The notes under the pieces are model-generated. The model worked only from the letters and a program-made list of their open reading frames with translations, was not told the origin of the DNA and did no database searches. 64,000 nucleotides of DNA from JAWVFM01 sp963841455 (GTDB lineage Bacteria; Actinomycetota; Thermoleophilia; Solirubrobacterales; 70-9). Shown piece after piece: positions 1-7,655 of this stretch. The DNA lies in assembly GCA_963841455.1 (NCBI GenBank), contig CAWJCU010000002.1, positions 186,001 through 250,000 on the forward strand. Reading direction: 5' to 3'. Both the position numbers and the translations under genes were made by a program. The stretch's first letter is position 1. Every line of letters begins with the position of its first letter.

Positions 1-236
1 GCTACACGCTCGAGGCCGCCGAGCGCCTGCGGGACTTCGATCGGCCAACCCTGCTCGCCTGGGCCCCGGAAGACAGGTTCTTCACGCTGAAGTACGCCGA
101 GCGCCTGGCCGGCGCCTTCCCGGACGCCCGCCTGGAGCTGATCGAGGACGCGCGAACGTTCGTCTCGCTCGACCAACCGGAGCGCCTCGCAGCGCTCATC
201 GCCGAATTCGCGGCGGCGCCCGGCGCGCCGGCATAG
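1..236 (+). CDS. alpha/beta hydrolase, C-terminal fragment (5' end outside window)
   Basis: The reading frame starts at base 3 and runs 77 codons to a TAG at 234-236. The peptide contains LLAWAPEDRFF followed by ARTFVSLDQPERLAALI. This matches the end of alpha/beta hydrolases: a strand carrying the acidic residue of the triad (PEDRFF), then the region where the catalytic His normally sits, just before DxPE. At that place this protein reads ART-FVSLDQPE with no His, as in a subset of actinobacterial members that may not be classical hydrolases. The substrate cannot be told from the fragment. Confidence 0.7.
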   Translation, partial: YTLEAAERLRDFDRPTLLAWAPEDRFFTLKYAERLAGAFPDARLELIEDARTFVSLDQPERLAALIAEFAAAPGAPA

Positions 237-326
237 TTCGCGGCGCCCTCGCGCCGGAGCGGCGCAACTTTGCGCCCCCGGCGGTTGTTTCATCTACGCA
301 TCCGCTACCTAGGGGAAGGAGAGCAC

Positions 327-968
327 ATGTCCGCCACCCGCTTTCGGGGCCGCCCGTCGGCCTCGACGCTGATCGCCGCGGTCGCACTGTTCGTCGCGCT
401 CGGCGGTACCGCCCAGGCGCTGCATGGGCACAACAAGGTCCGCTCCGACGACATCGTCAATCACACGATCGTCGGGCACGACATCGCGAACAACGCGATC
501 AAGACGCCTGCCATCAAGAACGGCAACGTCACACCCAGCAAGACGAAGTTCGTGCACTCGAGCGGTCTATCGACCGCCAGCGCCACGACGGCCAGCTCGC
601 CGACTGACCTCGGCGGGCCGAACGTCACGGTCTCCGTGCCCAACGGTGGAGTCATCGAGGTCTTCGCGCAGGCCGACATCTCGAGCGTCGGCGGTGGAGC
701 GAACGGCGTCGGGCGGGTCGACCTCTACGAGCCGCATCTGGTCGCGACGCCGCAGAGCGTCTTGGCGAGCGGGAACAACGCGTTCCAGACCAGGCGCACC
801 TCGCCGGGCTCGAACGACAGCGACGGATCGATAAACAGCACCCGGGGCGGCTGGATCACAATGCTGGCGCCGCCGGGTACGTACACGTTCTCGCTGCGCT
901 ACGAGGAGGACGGTGGCGGAACCGCCACGTTCCAGAACCGCACCCTCCTCGTGCGGGTCACCGCTTAG
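327..968 (+). CDS. secreted protein with Thermoleophilia-type signal segment, function unknown
   Basis: 213 residues from ATG 327, preceded by the purine-rich RBS GGGGAAGGAGAG at 312-323; an upstream in-frame ATG at 270 lacks such a site. Residues 10-31 form a hydrophobic signal-like segment (ASTLIAAVALFVALGGTAQA). The next part has short repeated units of the kind S-D-D-I-V-N-H-T-I / H-D-I-A-N-N-A-I-K, which recall the N-terminal repeats of a large family of exported Thermoleophilia proteins. The C-terminal 110 residues look beta-rich, ending in a TYTFSLRYEEDGGG / TATFQNRTLLVRV strand pair, and could be a jelly-roll-like extracellular domain. No catalytic motif is visible. Confidence 0.75.
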   Translation: MSATRFRGRPSASTLIAAVALFVALGGTAQALHGHNKVRSDDIVNHTIVGHDIANNAIKTPAIKNGNVTPSKTKFVHSSGLSTASATTASSPTDLGGPNVTVSVPNGGVIEVFAQADISSVGGGANGVGRVDLYEPHLVATPQSVLASGNNAFQTRRTSPGSNDSDGSINSTRGGWITMLAPPGTYTFSLRYEEDGGGTATFQNRTLLVRVTA

Positions 969-975
969 CGGTTGA

Positions 976-1010
976 GGCGGTGGCGGCGGTCTCCGACCGC
1001 CGCCACCGCC
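976..1010. terminator. bidirectional hairpin between convergent genes
   Basis: A perfect 16-bp inverted repeat (976-991 with 995-1010) closes a 3-nt loop (TCC). It lies 7 nt after the stop of the secreted-protein gene and 5 nt beyond the stop of the GNAT gene on the other strand. There is no T-run, as usual at this GC content. Its position between two converging stops supports a shared terminator. Confidence 0.65.
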
Positions 1011-1015
1011 GCGAC

Positions 1016-1609
1016 TCAGAGATCGACCTCGAGCCGCAGGGCCGGCCCATCCGTGCCGGCGGGCCTGACCGAGCCGATCGAGTCGAGCAGGGCGAGCATC
1101 GGGGCGTTCTCGCGCAGGACCGTCGCCTCGAAGCGCTCGACCCCGACCTCGCGCGCCCGCTCGGCGAGCGACTGCAAGACGGCCCTGCCCAGCCCGATTC
1201 CCTGCCAATCGTCGACGATGATGATCGCCGCCTCGGCGAGCTCCGCCTCCTCCGCCCCGCGCACGAACCGGGCGACTCCCACGGCCTCGCCTCCCTCCTC
1301 GTCGACGGCCAGTAGAGCCTCGTGCTGGCGGTGGTCGACGGCGAGCAGGTAGCGAAGCTGCGACTCGGTCAGCCGCGCGATCGGGGTCATGAACCGCCGA
1401 TAGACCGACTCCGCGCCGAGGCGGTTCAACCCAGTGATGTACCGCCGCCGGTCCTCAGGCCCGAGGGGGGCGATCAGCGCGACCCGGCCGTCACGAAGAC
1501 CGACGCGGGTGACCGATGGCGCTCCGGCGATCAGGTCTCCTGGTAGAGCGGCCCGTCGCCGCCTTCCGGGATCGTCAGGCGGCCACCCTTCGCTGTGATG
1601 GCCCCGCAC
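1016..1609 (-). CDS. GNAT-family N-acetyltransferase
   Basis: The C-terminal ~150 residues carry a GNAT fold: an N-terminal strand and arm (RVALIAPLGPEDRRRYITGLNRLGAESVYRRFM), the acetyl-CoA loop DDWQGIGLGRAVLQSLAERA (the Q/RxxGxG/A motif), and a closing VERFEATVLRENAPMLALLDSIG. The substrate is unknown. The start is uncertain. The only canonical start in frame is GTG at 1609, which would overlap the upstream ETF-QO gene by 79 nt; a CTG at 1534, overlapping that gene's TGA, fits the domain boundary better. The gene follows the ETF genes directly, so it is probably the last cistron of that operon. Confidence 0.8.
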   Translation of the reverse strand: MRGHHSEGWPPDDPGRRRRAALPGDLIAGAPSVTRVGLRDGRVALIAPLGPEDRRRYITGLNRLGAESVYRRFMTPIARLTESQLRYLLAVDHRQHEALLAVDEEGGEAVGVARFVRGAEEAELAEAAIIIVDDWQGIGLGRAVLQSLAERAREVGVERFEATVLRENAPMLALLDSIGSVRPAGTDGPALRLEVDL

Positions 1610-3225
1610 TGCACGCAGTTCGAGGCCGTCACGTGCACGTCGACGTCGCCGGCGCCGTTCTCCAGCTGATCGTCGGGGATCTCGTAGACCTGCGCCGGGC
1701 ACATCGCGACCCAGGTCTGGGCGAGCTCCCGCGGGACCTGCTGCTGCACGCGCACGTGGTTGGGGGCGTCGTCCCGCGTCGCGTTGCCGGAGAGGAAGAC
1801 CGAAGAGAGCTTGTCGAAGATGTACTTGCCGTCGGGCTTGGGGTAAGTGTCGGCGCCCTTGCCCTCGAACATCTCGTTCTCGGCGTCCGGCTCGTTCTCC
1901 CAGTGGCCGCCGAAGACGTGGCCGCCGCTGATCAGCATCGCGTTGGCGATTGCGCCGCCGACGAAGAACCCGTGCTCGAAGGGCTGGCGCATGTTCCGCG
2001 AGCGGTAGAGATCCTCCTCGATCACGCTCTTGCGCACCCGTTCCTCGTAGCTCGAGAAATTGACCGAATCCCGCTTCAACGCGTCGACGATCGCCTCCGC
2101 CGCGTACATACCGGCGTGCATCGCGTAGTGGATGCCCTTGAGCGTCGGCACGTTGACCATCCCGGCACAATCGCCGGCCATGACCATGCCCGGCACCGTG
2201 AGGCTCCGGGGCATCGACCAATAGCCGCCCGAGGGGATCGTCTTGGCGCCCCAGCCGACGCGCTCGCCTCCGTCGAGGATCTTCTTGATGAAGGGATGGG
2301 TCTTCAGTTCCTGGAGGGCGTCGTGGACGGAGAAGGTCGCGTCGGTGTAGTCGAGCCCGACCACGAGGCCGATCGCGACCTTGTCCTCCCCCATCGGGTA
2401 GATGAAGCTGCCGCCGAACTCCCGGAAGCGCGCGCTCTTGCGAAGCGGCCACCCCATCGTGTGGATCACGCGGTCAAGCGGCTTCGGCACCTCCCAGACC
2501 TCCTTGACGCCGAGCTCCCAGCGCTGGGGGTCGCCGAAGAGGCCGTAATGGTCGATCGCGACCTGGCTCAGGTGGCCGAGCGTTCCCTCCGCGAGCAAGG
2601 TCGCCTTGGCGACCACATCGGAGCCCGGCTCGAAGTTGGAGAGCTCTTCGCCGTCGCGGCCGCGGCCCTTGTCGCCCGAGCGCACACCGCGGACGATCCT
2701 GTCCTCGATGAGGAGCTTGTCGGCGGCCGTCTCGGTGAGGATGTAGGCGCCCGCCTCCTCCGCCTTCTCGGCGAGGAAGCGGCCCAGCTTGGCCACCGAG
2801 GTGACGTAGTTGCCCTCGTTGCGGAACGGCGGCGGCACCGGAACCAGAGGGATCGCCCGCTTCTTCGTCAGCAGGTAGGTCGCGTCCTTCGTGACCTCCT
2901 GGTAGACGGGCCAGTCCTTCGGGTCGAGATCCGGGAAGAGCTCGCGCATCGCCGAGGGCTTCATGTTCGCCCCGGACATGAGGTGCGCCCCGCAGACCTT
3001 CCCCTTCTCGATGACCGCGACCGGCACCTCCCCGAGGCGCTCGGCGAGCTCCGGCTCGTCCTCGAGCAGCTGCATGAGCTTCACCGCGCACGCAAGCCCA
3101 GCGGGCCCGCCGCCGACGATCGCGACGCCAACCTCGATGCGCTCGTCCTCGGGATCGGTGATTCCGCTGACGTAGTCCGCCGCGTTGAAGGGCGGCGGAT
3201 AGTCCTTCGGGGCGACGCCGCCCAC
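1531..3225 (-). CDS. electron transfer flavoprotein-ubiquinone oxidoreductase (ETF-QO/FixC type)
   Basis: 564 residues, the usual size for ETF-QO. It takes electrons from reduced ETF and passes them through FAD and an iron-sulfur cluster to membrane quinone. An FAD Rossmann motif (VAIVGGGPAGLACA) lies at about residues 33-46, the motif GxVMAGDCAGMVN-like (GMVMAGDCAGMVNVPTLKG) in the second FAD contact, and a C-terminal ferredoxin-like module at about 505-564 ending IPEGGDGPLY. That module has only three Cys (509, 537, 540); the position of the fourth usual ligand is Ile543. The start is GTG at 3225, sharing one base with the TAG of etfA, so the genes are translationally coupled. Order etfB-etfA-etfQO supports the role. 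Confidence 0.92.
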   Translation of the reverse strand: MGGVAPKDYPPPFNAADYVSGITDPEDERIEVGVAIVGGGPAGLACAVKLMQLLEDEPELAERLGEVPVAVIEKGKVCGAHLMSGANMKPSAMRELFPDLDPKDWPVYQEVTKDATYLLTKKRAIPLVPVPPPFRNEGNYVTSVAKLGRFLAEKAEEAGAYILTETAADKLLIEDRIVRGVRSGDKGRGRDGEELSNFEPGSDVVAKATLLAEGTLGHLSQVAIDHYGLFGDPQRWELGVKEVWEVPKPLDRVIHTMGWPLRKSARFREFGGSFIYPMGEDKVAIGLVVGLDYTDATFSVHDALQELKTHPFIKKILDGGERVGWGAKTIPSGGYWSMPRSLTVPGMVMAGDCAGMVNVPTLKGIHYAMHAGMYAAEAIVDALKRDSVNFSSYEERVRKSVIEEDLYRSRNMRQPFEHGFFVGGAIANAMLISGGHVFGGHWENEPDAENEMFEGKGADTYPKPDGKYIFDKLSSVFLSGNATRDDAPNHVRVQQQVPRELAQTWVAMCPAQVYEIPDDQLENGAGDVDVHVTASNCVQCGAITAKGGRLTIPEGGDGPLYQET

Positions 3226-4202
3226 TAGCTCCCCTTCTTCGCCTTCACGGCCTCCGTGAGCTTCGGCAGAATCTTGTGGAGGTCTCCCACGACGCCAAGG
3301 TCGGAGAACTCGAAGATCGGGGCGTTCGGGTCCTTGTTGATCGCAAGGATGTTCTCCGAGTTCTGCATCCCGACCTTGTGCTGGATCGCGCCCGAGATGC
3401 CGGTGGCCAGGTAGAGCTTCGGCGCCACCGTCTTGCCCGTCTGGCCGATCTGGGCCGAGTAGGGATACCAGCCGGCGTCGACGACGGCGCGCGTCGCCGC
3501 GACGGCGCCTCCCAGCGCCTCCGCAAGCTCTTCCGCGAGCTTGAAGTTGCCGGCCTCGCCGAGCCCGCGGCCGCCGCCCACGAGGATGTCAGCGTCCTCG
3601 ATGTTGACGTCGCCGCCACGCTGCTCGCCGCGCGTGACCATCTTCGCCTTCGTCGACCACTCGGAGAGCTCGACGTCGACGTCGACCACCTCGGCCGCGC
3701 CGCCGCCGCTCTCCTTCACGTCGAAAGCGTTCAGCCGCCCGATGATGATGCCGGGCTCGCCGACGTAGCCGACGTCGACGATTGCCGAGTCCTGGAGGAC
3801 GGGGCGCTCGGCGACGAGCTTGCCGTCCTGGACCTTCACGGCCGTGACTTCCATCGTCACGCCCGCGCCGAGGCGCGCCGTCAGACCGGCCCCGATCTCG
3901 AACCCGAGAAGGCCGCCACCGAACAGCGCGTAGTCGAAGCCCTCGTCGGCGATGACCTTCGCCATGGCATCGACGATGGGCTGCGCGAGTCCCTCCGGAG
4001 CGGACTTCGCCCGATAGACCTTCGCGGCGCCGAAGGAGCCGAGCCCCGCGCAGGCGTCGTCGCCGACGTCGCCGACCACGAGCGCGGCGGCCTTGCTTCC
4101 CAGCTCGCCGGCGAGCTTCGCGGCCTCGGAGATGGCGCCGAGCGAGTTCTTGTTGAAGTTGCCCTCGTCGTCATGGAGGGCGTAGACCAGGATCCCAGGC
4201 AC
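3225..4202 (-). CDS. etfA: electron transfer flavoprotein alpha subunit
   Basis: 325 residues. With EtfB it forms the FAD-containing heterodimer that collects electrons from acyl-CoA dehydrogenases. The N-terminal half (ILVYALHDDEGNFNKNSLGAISEAAKLAGELG) is the alpha/beta ETF domain. The C-terminal half contains the FAD-binding stretch GGGRGLGEAGNFKLAEELAEALGGAVAATRAVVDAGW ... IGQTGKTVAPKLYLATGISGAIQHKVGM ... INKDPNAPIF, almost canonical. The start is GTG 4202, overlapping the TAG of a 19-codon reading frame that bridges etfB and etfA. Confidence 0.95.
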   Translation of the reverse strand: MPGILVYALHDDEGNFNKNSLGAISEAAKLAGELGSKAAALVVGDVGDDACAGLGSFGAAKVYRAKSAPEGLAQPIVDAMAKVIADEGFDYALFGGGLLGFEIGAGLTARLGAGVTMEVTAVKVQDGKLVAERPVLQDSAIVDVGYVGEPGIIIGRLNAFDVKESGGGAAEVVDVDVELSEWSTKAKMVTRGEQRGGDVNIEDADILVGGGRGLGEAGNFKLAEELAEALGGAVAATRAVVDAGWYPYSAQIGQTGKTVAPKLYLATGISGAIQHKVGMQNSENILAINKDPNAPIFEFSDLGVVGDLHKILPKLTEAVKAKKGS

Positions 4203-4261
4203 TAGAACACCTGCCTTGCCAGGCGGCGGTACATGCTTTCGCGCCTTACGTCGCTCATCAT
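4202..4261 (-). CDS. possible 19-residue coupling ORF between etfB and etfA
   Basis: Between the etfB stop and the etfA start lies a frame MMSDVRRESMYRRLARQVF. Its ATG (4261-4259) overlaps the etfB TGA as TGATG, and its TAG (4204-4202) overlaps the etfA GTG as TAGTG. The peptide is basic (five Arg). Termination and restart at both ends would carry ribosomes from etfB to etfA without a free gap. Whether the peptide itself matters is unknown; the frame could be a chance product of a 56-nt spacer. Confidence 0.3.
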   Translation of the reverse strand: MMSDVRRESMYRRLARQVF

Positions 4262-5052
4262 CACACCAGCTTCCTTTCGTCGAGCCAGGCGAGGATCTTC
4301 TCGACCGTCTCGTTGGTGTCCTCGTCCTCGATGATCTCGCCCGACTCCTTCTGCGGCGGCGGGTTGAGAGCGAGGACCTTCGTGCGGGAGCCGGTCTCGC
4401 CGACCCTGTCCGCCTCGATGGCGACGTCGCCCGTCGCGTGCGTGTCGAGCGGCTTCTTCTTTGCGCCCATGATCGCCTTCAGCGAGGGGTAGCGGGGCTC
4501 GTTGATCGCGTCGCCGACCGAGATGACGGCGGGCAGCTCGACCTCGACCGTGTCGTAGCCGTACTCCGCCTGGCGCTCGCAGGTGAGCTTGCCGTCGGCG
4601 ACGTCGATCTTGATCACCTGCGTCAGCGAGGGCATCTTCAGGTGATCGGCGACAACCGCGCCGATCGTGTAGCACTCGCCGTCGTCCGACTGCTGCCCGA
4701 GCAGGACGAGGTCGGGGCTCTCCTTCTCGAGCACCTTCGCGAGCGCGTAACCCGTGGCGCAGACGTCGGAGCCGTCGAGCGCCGCGTCGGTCAGATGGAC
4801 CGAGCGGTCGGCCCCGAGCGCCACGGCCTTGTGCAGCGCGCGAACGGCCGACTCGGGCCCCATCGTCACGGCGACGATCTCATCGACCTCCGCGGCGCCA
4901 CCCTCGCGAATCTGCATCGCGGCCTCGATCCCGTGTGTGTCGAACGGGTTCAGGTTCTTCTCACCGGAGCGGTCGAGCCGCATCGTCTGCGGGTCGATCC
5001 GCTTCTGGACGGCGGCGTCGGGAACCTCCTTGACCAGACAGCAAATCTTCAA
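4261..5052 (-). CDS. etfB: electron transfer flavoprotein beta subunit
   Basis: 263 residues. Partner of EtfA; binds AMP and contributes the recognition loop for dehydrogenases. The N-terminus MKICCLVKEVPD and the segments NPFDTHGIEAAMQIRE, GADRSVHLTD, LVLLGQQSDDGECYTIGAVVADHLKMPSLTQV, and INEPRYPSLKAIMGAKKKP are typical of the family. The start is TTG 5052, chosen because a strong Shine-Dalgarno AAGGAGGG lies 8 nt upstream and the protein then begins exactly as family members do. It is the first gene of the etfB-etfA-etfQO group, behind a 113-nt leader with a palindromic operator. Confidence 0.95.
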   Translation of the reverse strand: MKICCLVKEVPDAAVQKRIDPQTMRLDRSGEKNLNPFDTHGIEAAMQIREGGAAEVDEIVAVTMGPESAVRALHKAVALGADRSVHLTDAALDGSDVCATGYALAKVLEKESPDLVLLGQQSDDGECYTIGAVVADHLKMPSLTQVIKIDVADGKLTCERQAEYGYDTVEVELPAVISVGDAINEPRYPSLKAIMGAKKKPLDTHATGDVAIEADRVGETGSRTKVLALNPPPQKESGEIIEDEDTNETVEKILAWLDERKLV

Positions 5053-5121
5053 GTCGTAGCCCTCCTTAAGAGCGGTTCGCGGCCGGCGAGGATCAAAGGC
5101 TGCCGGTCGGCGGGGGCGGGA

Positions 5122-5162
5122 AATATACCGGCCTCGCTACCCGATTGACTGATCAGTCAATC
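5122..5162 (-). promoter_or_regulatory. promoter of the ETF operon with a 20-bp palindromic operator
   Basis: A perfect 20-bp palindrome (GATTGACTGA at 5143-5152, TCAGTCAATC at 5153-5162) lies upstream of etfB. On the minus strand a TATATT -10 element (5127-5122) follows, so the palindrome covers the -35 region. TetR-family repressors commonly bind palindromes of this size and AT-rich core, and this family often controls acyl-CoA catabolism. That a TetR protein binds here is inference; no tetR gene is in the window. Confidence 0.6.
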
Positions 5163-5165
5163 AGT

Positions 5166-5576
5166 CTACGTTGCGCCCGCGCCCACCGCTCCGCGCACGA
5201 ACTCGACGATCTCGTCGGTCGAGGCGCCCGGCGTGAACACCTCGGACACGCCGAGCTCCTTGAGCTCTGGCACGTCGTCGGCAGGGATCGTGCCCCCCAC
5301 GGTGACCACCACGTCCTCGACGCCCTGCTCGCGAAGGAGCTCCATGACCCGAGGGACGAGGGTCATGTGCGCGCCCGAGAGGACCGACAGGCCCACCGCA
5401 TCGGCGTCCTCCTGGATCACCGTGGCAACGATCTGCTCAGGGGTCTGGTGAAGCCCTGTGTAGATGACCTCCATCCCGGCGTCTCGCAGGGCGCGGGCGA
5501 TGATCTTCGCCCCGCGGTCGTGGCCGTCGAGGCCGGGCTTGGCTACCACGACACGGATCTTGCGCTCATCCACCAC
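5166..5576 (-). CDS. methylmalonyl-CoA mutase, cobalamin-binding subunit
   Basis: 136 residues making up a single B12-binding domain. The base-off motif is complete: DGHDRG (DxHxxG, about residues 17-22), then SVLSGAHMTL and VTVGGTIPADD. In many bacteria this domain is the C-terminal third of one mutase chain; here it is a separate small subunit, as in archaeal-type enzymes, and its catalytic partner is encoded 400 bp upstream in the same direction. The complex interconverts methylmalonyl-CoA and succinyl-CoA. Confidence 0.92.
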   Translation of the reverse strand: MVDERKIRVVVAKPGLDGHDRGAKIIARALRDAGMEVIYTGLHQTPEQIVATVIQEDADAVGLSVLSGAHMTLVPRVMELLREQGVEDVVVTVGGTIPADDVPELKELGVSEVFTPGASTDEIVEFVRGAVGAGAT

Positions 5577-5595
5577 GCCCCCGAGCGTAGTCGGC

Positions 5596-5892
5596 TCAGA
5601 TGTTCAGCGCGGAGCTCAGCCAGCCCGTGAACGCGATGATGACGATCGCAACCGCGAGCAGCGTCAGGATCGCGAAGACGTAGAGCTTGACGCCGCGGCC
5701 CGTGTCCGAGAGCTCGTGCGTCTCCTCGCGCACCACCACGTCGGACCCCTCGCCCTCGCGAACGAGGACCATGGCGGCCTCGACGGCCTGATCCTTCGTG
5801 GCTACGTTGGTGATTGCGTCGGGGTCGTCGTCGTGGAGGATGTCCCAGCCCGCGACCGCGTTGGGCCGCACTTCGAGCGTGTGAGTGCTCAT
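5596..5892 (-). CDS. DUF2188-like protein with C-terminal membrane anchor
   Basis: 98 residues from ATG 5892. Residues ~1-60 (LEVRPNAVAGWDILHDDDPDAITNVATKDQAVEAAMVLVREGEGSDVVVRE) resemble the short DUF2188 fold: a G-W-D strand, then a helix placed to add residues, then a VVV strand. Residues ~70-95 form one transmembrane helix (LYVFAILTLLAVAIVIIAFTGWL). Function is unknown. It lies between the two mutase subunit genes, 19 nt before the B12 subunit. Confidence 0.65.
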   Translation of the reverse strand: MSTHTLEVRPNAVAGWDILHDDDPDAITNVATKDQAVEAAMVLVREGEGSDVVVREETHELSDTGRGVKLYVFAILTLLAVAIVIIAFTGWLSSALNI

Positions 5893-5958
5893 ACCGCGTC
5901 GGTACCCCAAGTCAGCGAGGGGAAACGCCGTGAGAGGCGTGAACGTCCCGCAATGTGC

Positions 5959-5964
5959 CCTATA
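5959..5964 (-). promoter_or_regulatory. possible -10 element in the mutase/DUF2188 gap
   Basis: The 94-nt gap contains CCCTATAGGG (palindromic); on the minus strand TATAGG could be a -10 element for the DUF2188-like gene and the B12 subunit. The same CCTATAGG core occurs in front of the F420 oxidoreductase gene near 37132. No convincing -35 is visible. Confidence 0.3.
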
Positions 5965-5986
5965 GGGGGTACTCGGGGACCTTCGC

Positions 5987-7645
5987 TCAGAAGACCGGGT
6001 GCTCCGTAAAGGTGCCGAAGACCTCTTGGAGGGCGGCCACCATTTCGCCCTCGGAGGCCCGCGCTCGCGCGCAGTCGAGGAAGCAGGGCATGAGGTTCGC
6101 ACCCTCCTTCGCCGCCTCGTCCTTCAGCGCGGCGAGGACCCGCTCCACGCCCGCCCCATCGCGCCTCGCCTTCGTCGCCTCGAGGCGGCCCGCCTGCTTG
6201 CGCTCCACCGCCGGGTCGGCGCGGTGGATCGCGTGCTCGGACTCGTCGTCGAGGCGGAACGCGTTGACCCCCACGACCAGGCGTTCGCCCGAGTCGACCT
6301 CGCGCTGGTAGCGGAACGCCGCATCGGCGATCTCGCGCTGAGGGAAGCCGCGCTCGATCGCCTCGACCATCCCGCCGAGCTCGTCGATGCGCGCGAAGTA
6401 CGAGTACGCGGCCTCCTCCATCGAGTCGGTCAGGGACTCGACGAAGTAGGCGCCGCCGAGCGGGTCGATCGTGTTGGTGACGCCGGTCTCGTGCGCGATC
6501 ACCTGCTGGGTTCGCAGGGCCACGCGCACCGCGTCCTCCGTGGGCAGGGCGAGCGCCTCGTCGAAGGAGTTGGTGTGCAGCGATTGGGTGCCGCCGAGCA
6601 CGCCCGCCAGCGCCTCGACGGCCGTCCGGACGATGTTCACGAGCGGCTGCTGGGCGGTCAGCGAGACCCCGGCGGTCTGCGTGTGGAAGCGCATCCGCAT
6701 CGATTCGGGACGCTGCGCCCCGTAGGTCTCGCGAAGCTCGCGAGCCCAAATGCGGCGCGCGGCCCTGTACTTCGCGATCTCCTCGAAGAAGTCGACGTGG
6801 GCGTTGAAGAAGAAGCTGAGCCGTGGGGCGAAATCGTCGACCTCGAGACCCCGCTCGATCGCTCGCTCGACGTAGGTGAAGCCGTCCTTCAGCGTGAACG
6901 CGAGCTCCTGCTGCGCGGTCGAGCCCGCCTCGCGGATGTGGTAGCCGGAGATCGAGATCGGGTGCCAGCGCGGCATCTCCGCGGTGCACCACTCGATCAT
7001 GTCGGTGACCAGCCGCATGGCGGGCTCGATCGGGAAGCACCACTCCTTCTGGGCGATGTACTCCTTGAGGATGTCGGTCTGGATCGTGCCGCCGAGCCGG
7101 TCCGCCGGGATGCCCTTCTCCGCGGCCGCGACCACGTAGAAGGCGAGGACGATCGCTGCCGGCGCGTTGATCGTCATCGAGGTGGTGACCTCGTCGAGCG
7201 GGATCCCGTCGAACAGGGTCTCCATGTCGTCGACGGTGTCGATCGCGACACCCTCGACGCCGACCTCGCCGAGCGAGCGGGCATGGTCGGAGTCGAGCCC
7301 CATGAGCGTCGGCATGTCGAACGCCGTCGAGAGCCCGTTCTGACCGTGGCCGAGCAGGTAGCGGAACCGCTCGTTGGTCTCCTCCGCCGTCCCGAATCCG
7401 GCGAACTGGCGCATCGTCCACAGCCGGCCTCGGTACATCGACGGGTAGACGCCGCGCGTGAACGGGAACTCGCCCGGGTACCCAACGTCGCCGTCGGGGT
7501 CGGCGGCGACGTCCTCGTCCGTGTAGAGCGGCTTCACGGGCTCCCCGGAGATGGTCTCGAAGAGCGACTCGCGCTCGGGCTCGCGCGAGTAGACCTCCTC
7601 GGCCCACTGATCGGCGCGCCGCCGCGCCTCGGGCTCGATCGCCAT
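5987..7645 (-). CDS. methylmalonyl-CoA mutase, large (catalytic) subunit
   Basis: 552 residues: a TIM-barrel substrate domain without the B12 domain, which is a separate gene. Conserved landmarks are the substrate-channel segment RGVYPSMYRGRLWTMRQFAGFGTAEETNERFRYLL, TAFDMPTLMGLDSD, TIQTDILKEYIAQ, the catalytic His stretch ISISGYHIREAGSTAQQELAF, and QTAGVSLTAQQPLVNIVRTAVEALAGVLGGTQSLHTNSFDEALALP. It isomerises (R)-methylmalonyl-CoA to succinyl-CoA with adenosylcobalamin. It follows the HAD gene by 10 nt and is served by MeaB encoded at 13.5 kb. Confidence 0.95.
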   Translation of the reverse strand: MAIEPEARRRADQWAEEVYSREPERESLFETISGEPVKPLYTDEDVAADPDGDVGYPGEFPFTRGVYPSMYRGRLWTMRQFAGFGTAEETNERFRYLLGHGQNGLSTAFDMPTLMGLDSDHARSLGEVGVEGVAIDTVDDMETLFDGIPLDEVTTSMTINAPAAIVLAFYVVAAAEKGIPADRLGGTIQTDILKEYIAQKEWCFPIEPAMRLVTDMIEWCTAEMPRWHPISISGYHIREAGSTAQQELAFTLKDGFTYVERAIERGLEVDDFAPRLSFFFNAHVDFFEEIAKYRAARRIWARELRETYGAQRPESMRMRFHTQTAGVSLTAQQPLVNIVRTAVEALAGVLGGTQSLHTNSFDEALALPTEDAVRVALRTQQVIAHETGVTNTIDPLGGAYFVESLTDSMEEAAYSYFARIDELGGMVEAIERGFPQREIADAAFRYQREVDSGERLVVGVNAFRLDDESEHAIHRADPAVERKQAGRLEATKARRDGAGVERVLAALKDEAAKEGANLMPCFLDCARARASEGEMVAALQEVFGTFTEHPVF

Positions 7646-7655
7646 GGGAGGGAGT

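Noticed and set aside
1516..3228. 570-codon open frame on the plus strand
   Set aside because: Shadow of the ETF-QO gene, which has clear FAD and cluster motifs on the other strand.
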